Shown here: one piece after another, positions 28,037 through 36,218 of the stretch
Position numbering within the stretch: the stretch's first letter is position 1
Layout: each line of letters starts with the position of its first letter
NCBI GenBank assembly: GCA_017937485.1
Contig: JAGBDN010000037.1
Coordinates: 1-57,607 of the forward strand
From: Thermoguttaceae bacterium
GTDB lineage: Bacteria; Planctomycetota; Planctomycetia; Pirellulales; Thermoguttaceae
Direction: 5' to 3'
DNA length: 57,607 nt
Translations under genes and position numbers: made by a program
The notes under the pieces: generated by a model
What the model was told of the DNA's origin: nothing
Database searches by the model: none
The model's input: the letters and a program-made list of their open reading frames with translations, nothing else

Positions 28037-28518
28037 CCAAAAATACCGGAATCTCGTCCGCGTCCGTCGTTTGCTGTTGCGCCGTAATCGCCGCGACGGT
28101 TCTTTCCGCCCTTTGGATATTGAACGACGTCTTGTCGACGCCCGTCAAGTTAGCCGTCTTGGCGGCGCTACTTTTAGCGGAAACACTCGCGCTAATCTTT
28201 ATTTTGCGCGAGCGGCGCCGTTTCGCGACGTTTCCGAACCAATGGGACTTAATCGTCGCCAAAGCGGAATATTTGCGCGTTGAATACGCGAACGCCGACT
28301 ACGGTTCCAAACTCGAAAAGATCGCGGAGACGGCGCGTTACTCCGACAACGTCGTCTCGACGAATAAGGAACGCGATATTATTTCCGCGCTCGATTCTCT
28401 AAGCGATTTGTTGACTTCGTCGGACGCCAAGGCGATCGAAGACAAAATTGACGAACTATCCGCGTTGCTCGAAAAACGAAATATCGACGCGCGCGGATTG
28501 CAAAGAGGCAATTATTAA
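28033..28518 (+). CDS. Small two-helix membrane protein in the SPFH operon
   Basis: This is a 161-aa protein that I do not recognise. Two membrane helices lie at about residues 8-29 (ASVVCCCAVIAATVLSALWIL) and 36-55. A cytoplasmic helical domain follows, with a likely coiled coil at about 110-150 (LDSLSDLLTSSDAKAIEDKI). The ATG overlaps the SPFH stop codon and has AAGGAGGA upstream, so expression is coupled. It probably anchors the SPFH protein, by analogy with other SPFH operons; this is inference. Confidence 0.8.
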   Translation: MTKNTGISSASVVCCCAVIAATVLSALWILNDVLSTPVKLAVLAALLLAETLALIFILRERRRFATFPNQWDLIVAKAEYLRVEYANADYGSKLEKIAETARYSDNVVSTNKERDIISALDSLSDLLTSSDAKAIEDKIDELSALLEKRNIDARGLQRGNY

Positions 28519-28532
28519 GAGGCGAGGCTAAT

Positions 28533-29213
28533 ATGAATTTCTTACTAAGGGTCGCGTTACTCGGCGTTATCGTCTGGTTATGCGTTCAGCTGTCCTCCGA
28601 CGTCGGGCGCTTGTGCTTGATCGCGCAAGAATACCCCGACGCGTCCGCCTTTTTTGACGACGTGAAAATCGAGGGTATGACGCTTATCGTTTCCCAAGAT
28701 TACGAGGCGGTATTTGTCCTCCCCCTCGAACAACCCGCGCTCGGACTCGTCGTTTGCTTTTTACTTATGTTTTTGGATTTCCTTGCTCTAACGATCAAAC
28801 GACGCAAAGAAAAGGCGAGGCGGCGCCTTTACGTCAACGTGATTCGCGATACACGGCGCGTCGAGGATATTGCCGCCGTAACCGCGTTGCCTTATAAGCT
28901 TGTTCAAAAGGATTTGCGAAAAATCGTTAAAAAAGGCAAAGGCGATTTCAAGGGAACTTATTATAATGAAGCGACGCAAGAAATTGTTTTTCCTCGCAAC
29001 GCTTCCAACGCGCCCCAAAATAACGCCGAATCGCCGACAACCGCTCCCGTCGACAAAACTCAAAACGACGAAGCGACGGAAACGGACGCTTCGTCGGTCG
29101 CGTCTTCCAACGACGGCTCGCCGCGAACCGTTGTTTGCGGCGCCTGCGGCGCTAACGTTACGGTCGTTGGAAACGGCGCTAAATGCGAGTATTGCGGTTC
29201 GCGATTAGACTAA
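28533..29213 (+). CDS. Membrane protein with winged-helix-like region and C-terminal zinc ribbon
   Basis: This 226-aa protein has an N-terminal helix (residues 3-20) and a second at about 69-90 (LGLVVCFLLMFLDFLALTI), leaving a short extracytoplasmic loop. A cytoplasmic part (about 97-150, RRVEDIAAVTALPYKLVQKD) resembles a small winged helix seen in other zinc-ribbon membrane proteins. A Ser/Asn/Thr/Asp linker follows. The tail is a zinc ribbon (CGAC...CEYC). It is 14 nt after the previous gene and is the last gene of the operon. The function is unknown. Confidence 0.78.
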   Translation: MNFLLRVALLGVIVWLCVQLSSDVGRLCLIAQEYPDASAFFDDVKIEGMTLIVSQDYEAVFVLPLEQPALGLVVCFLLMFLDFLALTIKRRKEKARRRLYVNVIRDTRRVEDIAAVTALPYKLVQKDLRKIVKKGKGDFKGTYYNEATQEIVFPRNASNAPQNNAESPTTAPVDKTQNDEATETDASSVASSNDGSPRTVVCGACGANVTVVGNGAKCEYCGSRLD

Positions 29214-29257
29214 AACGCAACGTCGCCGCTTTACGACCTCGATAAAACGCGCTCGCC

Positions 29258-29314
29258 CGCTCTCAAACGTCGGAAAAAACGACCGTTTCGGGAGCGACGG
29301 CGCTTTTTTCTTTT
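29258..29314 (+). terminator. Terminator of the SPFH operon
   Basis: The region 29258-29296 folds into a long bulged stem (cgctctcaaacgtcg with cgaccgtttcgggagcg). A T-rich stretch at 29303-29314 follows. Confidence 0.6.
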
Positions 29315-29322
29315 CGTCCCCC

Positions 29323-29350
29323 TTGTCGACGCGCCGAAAAGCGCTAAAAT
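29323..29350 (+). promoter_or_regulatory. Promoter of tRNA-Pro
   Basis: TTGTCG (29323-29328), a 16-nt spacer and TAAAAT (29345-29350) lie 17 nt before the tRNA. Confidence 0.6.
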
Positions 29351-29366
29351 GAACGCAAGATTGTTT

Positions 29367-29441
29367 CGGGGCGTGGCGCAGCCTGGCTAGCGCATCTGCT
29401 TTGGGAGCAGAGGGTCGCACGTTCGAATCGTGTCGCCCCGA
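29367..29441 (+). tRNA. tRNA-Pro (anticodon TGG)
   Basis: The 75-nt sequence folds as a standard cloverleaf. The acceptor arms are cggggcg/cgccccg with discriminator A. The anticodon stem is tctgc/gcaga with loop tttggga, so the anticodon is TGG. The T-loop is ttcgaat. The CCA end is not encoded. Confidence 0.96.
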
Positions 29442-29446
29442 CTTTG

Positions 29447-29483
29447 AACTCGACGCGTTTTTAGGGACGCGTCGAGTTTTTTT
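29447..29483 (+). terminator. Terminator of tRNA-Pro
   Basis: The perfect 12-nt arms aactcgacgcgt (29447-29458) and acgcgtcgagtt (29467-29478) are followed by a T run. Confidence 0.92.
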
Positions 29484-29539
29484 ACGCTTAAATTTTCCGT
29501 CGACGCGTCGCCGTCGAACTTCGGCGCGCCTTCCTTTCT

Positions 29540-30151
29540 TTACGCGCTTTCTTTTTCGGACGGAAGAAGTTCGTCGAGATACGAGTTGATCAGCGCGACG
29601 CAATCCTTGTCGTCCATCGCGTCGGTTACGGTCAGATTCAAGACGTAAGCCTCGACGATACAGTAAAGACGCGCCGCCGTTTGCTCCGCGTCGACGGAAC
29701 GCAACTGTCCCTTCGCAACCGCGTCGGCGACCAAACGCGTCAGCAGAAAACGGAACCCGAACGTATGACGCCGCGCTTTGCGCCGCACGTCGCCGCCGCT
29801 CGACTTCAACGACGTCAAATAGTCGAGCACGACCGACAGGAAGACGCGGTTTTCTTCGAGCAACTTCACCGTCAAACGCATCACGCGTCGAATTTTGTCG
29901 ACCGTCGACCAGTCTTCGCGCTCGACGACTTTCTTCACCGTCGTCGAGAGATTCTTCGTCGCCAACTTGATCGCGTAAACGAAGATCTCGTCCTTATCCT
30001 TAAAATACTTATAAATCGACGTGCGCGAAACGCCGCATCGGTTCGCGATTTTTTGATAAGTAACGCCCGCGAAACCCTCTTCCGCAAAAAGCTCGAACGC
30101 TCGTTCCAAAATCTCGACGCGCCGTCGAGAATGATCCACCAAGACCGTCAT
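29540..30151 (-). CDS. TetR/AcrR-family transcriptional regulator
   Basis: This 203-aa repressor-type regulator has its DNA-binding domain at residues about 8-55: RRVEILERAFELFAEEGFAG, then CGVSRTSIYKYFKDKDEIF (turn and recognition helix). The rest is a helical ligand domain I cannot assign. I chose the ATG at 30151; the frame continues upstream to a TTG at 30211, but the family begins 5-10 residues before the first helix. No clear ribosome site is visible at either. Its target is not evident; the ABC operon next to it is on the same strand and is separated by a terminator. Confidence 0.88.
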   Translation of the reverse strand: MTVLVDHSRRRVEILERAFELFAEEGFAGVTYQKIANRCGVSRTSIYKYFKDKDEIFVYAIKLATKNLSTTVKKVVEREDWSTVDKIRRVMRLTVKLLEENRVFLSVVLDYLTSLKSSGGDVRRKARRHTFGFRFLLTRLVADAVAKGQLRSVDAEQTAARLYCIVEAYVLNLTVTDAMDDKDCVALINSYLDELLPSEKESA

Positions 30152-30270
30152 ATTTTGATTTCGCGCCCTTAACGCGCTCTTCGGTTCGTTTGCGCGCCGC
30201 CGTTTCGTCAAAACGACGAGAGCGACGCGACATTTTTCAAAAATTTGTCGTTCGACGTCCGTAAAAACGC

Positions 30271-30310
30271 AAAAACGACGAGCGAAGAGCGTTTCCGCCC
30301 CTCGTCGTCG
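30271..30310 (-). terminator. Terminator of the ABC transporter operon
   Basis: The arms acgacgag (30275-30282) and ctcgtcgt (30301-30308) pair. On the minus strand a T run follows. It lies about 90 nt past the stop at 30398. Confidence 0.75.
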
Positions 30311-30397
30311 TCAAAACGCGACGGCGTCGCTAAACGCCGCCGCGTCGAGTCGCTCGCGACGTCCGACTTTCGTCGAACGCTCGCTTATCGACCGCCG

Positions 30398-32896
30398 TTA
30401 TTCCTCCGCGTCCGCAAACGCTTGCAACGGGAAATCGTCCGGTTCCGGTTGTTCGCGCTTCTTCAGCTCGAGAAGATACTCGCGAACGCAGTTTTGAATC
30501 TCAAAGCTAACGTCGGAAGTCGAATCGTATTTCAACATCGGCGCCGCTTCGACGATTTTCGTCCAAAGCGCGATCTCTTTTTCAAGATTTTCGAACGTTT
30601 TGCTTTCGTCCGTCAAGCGGCCCATTTCCAAACGTTGAATCTCTTGATAATCGGGATTTTGCTTTTGCAACACGAGTTCGATAAAGTCCTTGGCCGGATA
30701 ATCGGCGAACTTCCCTTCTTGACGCGCCGCTTCGCGTTCGGCTTCGGTCGCTTTGTCCCAAGTTTCGGCGTAGAAACGCGCGGTTTCAAAGACGGCTTCG
30801 GTCGTTTCCGGAAGCGGAGCCAAGGCGTAAATCGGGTTGTCGACCATAAAGTACGTCCAAGCCCGCAACAACGTTTCGGCGCCGTCGCGCGCTTCGGCGT
30901 TCTTTCCGTCGGCGGCGAGTTTGCGCAAGTACTCCGCGGCTTCCTTCGAACGTCGCAGACGTTCGACGACGACGTCTTCGCGACGCGCGACATTTTGGAA
31001 CGCGTATTCCGCGGGGAACGCGGCGTCGCGTTGGTTCAGGACGATCACGTACTTTTCAAGTTCCGCGAGCATCTCGGACTGCATTTGCGGCAAGTATTTC
31101 AGGTCGGCGAAATCTTCGCGATCTTCCAACAGCTTGCGCCATTCTTCGAAGGAGTTGAGGAACGCCTCGTTCGCGGCGGCGTCGTCCCCTTCGTTGAAAC
31201 GGTCGCGCGCTTCTTGACGATATTTACGAGCGTTGCGCGCTTCCGGCGTTTGCTCGAAAGCGACTTCGCGTTCGTGGAAGTCGGCGCCCATAATATCGCG
31301 GAACATACGCGAGAAACTTTCTTCTTTACGCAGTTCTTCGATTTGCGCGATCTTGTCCATCGCCTCGGCTTGCGCGTCCCCTTCGAGGTACGAAGCCAAG
31401 ACGTCCGGCGTAACCGCCAAGAGAGACGAAGCGCGGCCTTGCCATTCGTCGAGTCGCCCGAAAGCGCCGCTATAACGCTTCGAGCTTTCTTGCGGAACCA
31501 AGAGGCGCGGCGTTCGCGCCAGTTCGCGCAAGTCTTCGTCGACAAACGACATACGCAGTTCGAAGAGATCGGTTTGCCAATTAATCCAAGGCGAGGTTCC
31601 TTTTTTCTCTTCGTCGGAAAGTTTCCAATATTCGTCGATCGGGCCGGTCCAAAGTTCGACTTTTTCGCCCTTTTCTTCGGCTTCCTTAGCTCGCGCGACC
31701 TCGGCGTCGAGGTATTTGCGAACGGCGCGGGCGCCGAATCCGACGCGACCCAAGTTGTAGTCTTTTTCGTCGAACGGATACAGGACGCTATTGTACATCG
31801 CCGCGCGTTGTTCGTCGTTCAGAATCGTGTGCCAACGTTCCCAAACGATCGCTTCGCGTTTTTCTTGCGCGGTCGCGCCAAGTTTCGCGGGAAGCGCCGC
31901 GATAATCTCCTCTTCGAGGCGATCCATTTCGGCGCGCTTCTCTTTGTGGAGATTCAGCGACGTGCGACGGTACGAGCCGGGATTCGTTTTATCCTCGATC
32001 GTCGTGTCGACGACGCGGTTGGCGTACTCTTCCCAGTCTTTTTGCGCTTGAAGCCAAGCGTTGGCGCAGTTTTCTTCGTCGAAAACCGGCGCGTTTTCTT
32101 TGTTCAAGCCGCAACCGTCGATTTCCATCCACTCGGCGTAACGAATACGGTTCAACGGAGCGCGACCGTAGAAGAGAAGGCGCGTTTCGTTGCCGATCCC
32201 TTCGCCGCGTTTTTCGAACCAAGTTTCCGCCGCCTTATAGAAGGCGTGTCCGAAGAGCCAGTTGTCTTTGGCGCTCGGCAACTTCGGAATGTTGACGTAA
32301 CGCGCTTCGCGTTCGCGTTGGTTCTTTTCCAGTTCTTCGTCTTCGCGGAAAAGACGGCGGTACTGTTTCTTTTCGTCGGCGATCCCGATTTTTTGCGAAA
32401 TCGTCCAGCCGGCGCGCACGTAGAGCTTCGGCGACTCTTGGTTGTACGTCGTGCCCTCTTGCACGAACTCGAAACCGCGGATAACCCAGCGGTAGCGTTC
32501 GCGGTAGTCGTCGAACTGCGCCGACGCGTTGTACGCCAGTTTCCAACCGACGAAGTCCCAAATCGTGATGAAGTGCGGTTCGAGCATCGTGATTTGGTTC
32601 GCCGTCGCGACGACCGCGTCCCAGTCGGAACGCTTCTCGTATTCGAGCGAACGGTTCCAAAGGAGCGAAACCGCGACGCCGCGCATCCCGAAGGTCGCCA
32701 ATTTCATCGCGCTCCCGGCGGGGTCGATTTCGCCGAGATTCGCTTCGGAGAGGTTCAACTCGTCGCGGCGTTGCGCCAAGAGTCCGCCCGCGCCGTCGCG
32801 TCGCGCCGGGTTCCCGAGCATATACAACGGGAAGACCAGCACGGCGATCATCGCGATATAAAACACCTTGCGGTAAAACAGTTTTTGTTGCGTCAT
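30398..32896 (-). CDS. Large membrane-anchored protein of the ABC operon, unknown function
   Basis: This is an 832-aa protein. A single N-terminal membrane helix (about residues 10-28, VFYIAMIAVLVFPLYMLG) is followed by a long, helix-rich, charged body rich in Trp, Tyr and Glu, with TPR-like stretches (SDWDAVVATANQITMLEPH). There are no enzymatic motifs I recognise. Its ATG overlaps the permease stop (ATGA, 32893-32896), so it is very likely part of the transporter complex or its substrate handling. Similar large proteins follow ABC permeases in other planctomycetes as far as I recall. Confidence 0.8.
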   Translation of the reverse strand: MTQQKLFYRKVFYIAMIAVLVFPLYMLGNPARRDGAGGLLAQRRDELNLSEANLGEIDPAGSAMKLATFGMRGVAVSLLWNRSLEYEKRSDWDAVVATANQITMLEPHFITIWDFVGWKLAYNASAQFDDYRERYRWVIRGFEFVQEGTTYNQESPKLYVRAGWTISQKIGIADEKKQYRRLFREDEELEKNQREREARYVNIPKLPSAKDNWLFGHAFYKAAETWFEKRGEGIGNETRLLFYGRAPLNRIRYAEWMEIDGCGLNKENAPVFDEENCANAWLQAQKDWEEYANRVVDTTIEDKTNPGSYRRTSLNLHKEKRAEMDRLEEEIIAALPAKLGATAQEKREAIVWERWHTILNDEQRAAMYNSVLYPFDEKDYNLGRVGFGARAVRKYLDAEVARAKEAEEKGEKVELWTGPIDEYWKLSDEEKKGTSPWINWQTDLFELRMSFVDEDLRELARTPRLLVPQESSKRYSGAFGRLDEWQGRASSLLAVTPDVLASYLEGDAQAEAMDKIAQIEELRKEESFSRMFRDIMGADFHEREVAFEQTPEARNARKYRQEARDRFNEGDDAAANEAFLNSFEEWRKLLEDREDFADLKYLPQMQSEMLAELEKYVIVLNQRDAAFPAEYAFQNVARREDVVVERLRRSKEAAEYLRKLAADGKNAEARDGAETLLRAWTYFMVDNPIYALAPLPETTEAVFETARFYAETWDKATEAEREAARQEGKFADYPAKDFIELVLQKQNPDYQEIQRLEMGRLTDESKTFENLEKEIALWTKIVEAAPMLKYDSTSDVSFEIQNCVREYLLELKKREQPEPDDFPLQAFADAEE

Positions 32897-34800
32897 TTCG
32901 CCACCTCCCGATTTCTAAGAATCGCGTAACCGATGATGAAAAGCGGGATTACAAAGGACGCGGTCGTCGTCATATGAACGGCGACGGCGTTCCACGGCAC
33001 GTCGTAACCGTTGGCGACGCAATCCGCGTAGAAGTTATAGTCGCTAAAGGCCGGCAACGCCAAGCCGATAACGCTCAGGAACACGCCCGACACGGCGTCG
33101 AACGCCTTAATCAACTGCGTCGCGAAGGTGTTCGAGAGGTCGGACATCATATTTTCGTGCGTAACGAGGCGGTTGAACGATTCGATCGGGCCGCCGCCGA
33201 GCGCTTCCAGTCGCGCGATTTCGACGAAGAAGTTCTTACTGAACCCGGCGATCAAAATCCCGAACGTCGCCGCCATCGCGACCGGGCCGCTCAAAAACGC
33301 GCTAAACAACACGCCGAATGAAATCAAAATCACCATCTGTTGCCAAAGGCCGAGATAGCCCTTGAAGAAGTTGGCGAAGACGTTCGCGTCCTGCGCGCGG
33401 AGGTACAAGTCCGGCTCCGCGGCGCCGAAGTATTGTTGCGAGTCCAAGCATTGGAGCCAAATTTCGACCTTGCCGTCGACGACGAAATCTTCGAAGAGGT
33501 CGTATTTTTCGCCCGCTTGTTTCAGGTCGGCCGTCGTCAAGACCGGGTCGAAGGTCGCTTCGTCCCCCGTTTTCTTCAGGGTTCGGACGCGCACTTTGTT
33601 CTTTTCTTGGTCGATTTCGCGCTCGACAAAGAGGGCTTTCGTCGCGTATTTTTCGGAGTTGAAGACGTTCGTTTCGGCGGTCAGACCGGTTTTCGGGTTG
33701 CGGACGTAAAGCGCGCCCATAACGGTCTTTTCGATGTTCCCCATATGAGTGCGGAACGCGCTGATCGTCATTTCGACCGGCAAACCTTCCGGGAAACGTT
33801 CCGGCGTAACGTTGTCGAACGTCCAAATAACGGCTTCTTCCGAGGCCCCGGCGACGTAGCTGCGGTATTCCCACTCTTCGCCGACGTTGATGCCGCGTTC
33901 TTTTTCGAACCCGTTTTCGCCGCGGAACTTAATTTTGCCGTAAACCGGCGTCTTCGCTTGGAGCGCGCCGACGGCGGAACCGACTTTGTAGAGCGTTCTG
34001 TCGCCTTCGACGATACGTTCGATCGTATGCGCGTGTTTGTTTTCTTCGACGACGCGCGCCGAACCGTCCGCGAAGACTTCGACCTTGTGCTTGTGTCCGT
34101 TGGCGAGGCGCGTTTCCCCGGAAGCGACGACCGTTTCCGGCGGGAGCGTCGACCAATCTTCCGCGACGCCGTCGACCGCTTTAATATCTTCGCCGTCGAC
34201 GAGAACGTGTTTGTGGTTCAACGTGTTCGAAACGAAGAAGTAACTGCAGACCGCCATCAGCGCGAGGATCGCGGTGCCGACGGTCGCCAAACCGATAATG
34301 CGCCCCAAGACGATTTCGCTCGAGCGCACCGGCTTCGTCACGATCGTGTAAATCGTTTTCGTTTTGAAGTCGGCCGGGAGGCTCAACGCGCTCAAGAAGA
34401 TCGCGAGGAGCAACACGAGGTACGTCGTCGACTGATAAACAAACGACGCGCACAAACGCGCCGGGTCTTTGCCGCTCGGGTCGAGGAACCAACCGGCGAA
34501 CATCAACAACGCCAAAAAGACGACGCAAACGACGACGACCTTTTTACGGATCGACTCGCGAATCGCCAAGGACGCGATCGCCCAAGCGCGGCGCCAAGAA
34601 AATTTGAACATATCTTCCAACGCGTCGCGAACGCCCCCGACGAACGCGGGAATCGCTTGTTTCGGCCCCTTGCGAATCGTCAAGAAAACGAGCGCGATCA
34701 GCGAAAAGAGCGCCGCCAACGCGCCGACCGAAATCAGCCAGTTCAGCGCCGCCGTTCCGATCCACTCGAGATACGGAGGTACGGGATTCTCGATAATCAT
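32893..34800 (-). CDS. ABC transporter permease with large extracytoplasmic domain
   Basis: This 635-aa permease resembles the ABC-2/NosY group. The first helix is at about 20-42, and a cluster of helices at about 90-210 includes the motif SLPADFKTKTIYTIVTKPVRS, typical of ABC-2 permeases. Then comes a soluble region of about 270 residues (about 220-490), and three or more helices at the C-terminus. The soluble insert is larger than in standard ABC-2 permeases. The ATG at 34800 overlaps the ATPase stop by one base (TAATG). The substrate is unknown. Confidence 0.87.
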   Translation of the reverse strand: MIIENPVPPYLEWIGTAALNWLISVGALAALFSLIALVFLTIRKGPKQAIPAFVGGVRDALEDMFKFSWRRAWAIASLAIRESIRKKVVVVCVVFLALLMFAGWFLDPSGKDPARLCASFVYQSTTYLVLLLAIFLSALSLPADFKTKTIYTIVTKPVRSSEIVLGRIIGLATVGTAILALMAVCSYFFVSNTLNHKHVLVDGEDIKAVDGVAEDWSTLPPETVVASGETRLANGHKHKVEVFADGSARVVEENKHAHTIERIVEGDRTLYKVGSAVGALQAKTPVYGKIKFRGENGFEKERGINVGEEWEYRSYVAGASEEAVIWTFDNVTPERFPEGLPVEMTISAFRTHMGNIEKTVMGALYVRNPKTGLTAETNVFNSEKYATKALFVEREIDQEKNKVRVRTLKKTGDEATFDPVLTTADLKQAGEKYDLFEDFVVDGKVEIWLQCLDSQQYFGAAEPDLYLRAQDANVFANFFKGYLGLWQQMVILISFGVLFSAFLSGPVAMAATFGILIAGFSKNFFVEIARLEALGGGPIESFNRLVTHENMMSDLSNTFATQLIKAFDAVSGVFLSVIGLALPAFSDYNFYADCVANGYDVPWNAVAVHMTTTASFVIPLFIIGYAILRNREVAK

Positions 34801-35696
34801 TAGGCTTTTTCTCCTCCGCGAACGCGTTTGCCCGGGTGGGCTTCGCTTTCCGCGATAATGTCGTGGAAGAGGTCTTCGAGCGACGTCGTCGGGTTGCCGC
34901 AGAAGAGGAGGTTCGCCTTATCTTCTTCGACGATTTTTTCGATCTTGCGCTTCGCTTCGTCGCTAAGACCGTCGACGCGAATTTCCGTTTGTTCGACGAT
35001 TTTCAACAAATCTTCGACGCGACCGAGTTCCTTCAATTCGCCTTGATAGAGAACGCCGACGCGGTCGCAGACGTCCTGGACGTCGCCGAGGAGGTGGCTC
35101 GACATAATCACCGTTTTCCCCTGCTCTTTGAGCTGGAGAATAAGGTTCTTCATGTTGCGCGTCCCGATCGGGTCGAGACCGCTCGTCGGTTCGTCGAGGA
35201 GAATCAAGTCCGGGTCGTTGATGAGCGCTTGCGCGAGCCCGATGCGGCGCGTCATCCCCTTCGAATATTCGCGGAGTTGACGTTTCTTCGCCGACTCGAG
35301 CCCGACCATTTGAATCAGCTGCGCGACGCGTTGTTTGCGCACCGCCGCCGGAATATTGAAGAGGCGCCCGTAAAAGTCGAGCGTTTCTTCCGCGTTCAAA
35401 AATCGATACAAGTACGATTCTTCCGGCAAATAGCCCAAGCGTTCGTTTTTCGCGACGTCCGACGCCGGGCGCCCGAGAATATTGACTTCGCCGCTCGTCG
35501 GGAAAAGGAGGCCGAGAAGCAGTTTAATCGTCGTCGTTTTACCGGAGCCGTTCGGCCCGAGGAGCCCGAAGATTTCGCCGCGTTTCACTTGGAGGTCGAG
35601 CGCCTTCAACGCGCGCACTTTTTGGCGGCCCCAGAAGTCTCGATAAGTTTTTGTCAGGTTTTTCGTCTCGACAACGACGTCGGATACGCTTTCCAT
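34800..35696 (-). CDS. ABC transporter ATP-binding protein
   Basis: This 298-aa ATPase drives the permease. Walker A is [13 protein letters not shown] (about residues 43-55), the signature is [15 protein letters not shown], Walker B is [13 protein letters not shown] and the switch histidine is in SSHLLGD. The C-terminal 80 residues form the extension found in ABC-2 exporter ATPases. I set the start at 35696 (GAGGCG upstream). It is the first gene of a three-gene coupled operon. Confidence 0.95.
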   Translation of the reverse strand: MESVSDVVVETKNLTKTYRDFWGRQKVRALKALDLQVKRGEIFGLLGPNGSGKTTTIKLLLGLLFPTSGEVNILGRPASDVAKNERLGYLPEESYLYRFLNAEETLDFYGRLFNIPAAVRKQRVAQLIQMVGLESAKKRQLREYSKGMTRRIGLAQALINDPDLILLDEPTSGLDPIGTRNMKNLILQLKEQGKTVIMSSHLLGDVQDVCDRVGVLYQGELKELGRVEDLLKIVEQTEIRVDGLSDEAKRKIEKIVEEDKANLLFCGNPTTSLEDLFHDIIAESEAHPGKRVRGGEKA

Positions 35697-36099
35697 AGGA
35701 ATCGCCTCGCAATGACGGTGAAAATAAAAAAAAGGCGTCAATCCGCGCAAGCGCCGCGCTCCGTCCCGCTTCGGCTCGAGCCGAGAACGGCCAAAACGCG
35801 CCGCCGCTTCGTAAAAAAAGTTCGCTAATCGGCGACGCCGAGACGTCGCCTTGTCTTATTATTACTTATTTCGTCCGTTTTGTCTACCGTCCCAAGTTAA
35901 AAACGCCGTCCTTTTTTTCCGCTTCGACGCGTCGTTCCTCCGACAATCGCGAAATCCGGCGTCTTTTCTCACTCGCCCGCGCGACCGTTAAAGTTTAACG
36001 TCGCGCCCGAGTCGCGCTTCTCGCCGACCGCGCCGAACGTTCGGGTTGCGACGGTTGTTCCGAAAGCGCCGGAAGCGGAGAGAAAAAGTCGCCCCGCCC
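35697..36099. other. Divergent intergenic region with two hairpins
   Basis: No gene is seen. ggcgacg/cgtcgcc (35831-35850) and a near-perfect inverted repeat at about 35978-36006 (gcgcgac-gttaaa / tttaac-gtcgcgc) can form hairpins. The AT-rich block tcttattattacttattt (35863-35880) may hold the ABC operon promoter on the minus strand. Confidence 0.5.
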
Positions 36100-36127
36100 T
36101 TGAAAAAAAATCGACGTTAATTAAAAT
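36100..36127 (+). promoter_or_regulatory. Promoter of the UDP-sugar pyrophosphorylase gene
   Basis: TTGAAA (36100-36105), a 16-nt spacer and TAAAAT (36122-36127) lie about 90 nt before the ATG. Confidence 0.55.
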
Positions 36128-36218
36128 AGAGAAAGAAAGTTGAAACGTCAAAGAGCGGGCCGCGCCGCGCCGTCTTTCGGTCGCCGCGCTCTCCGCTCGC
36201 AACGATAAAGGAACCGAC

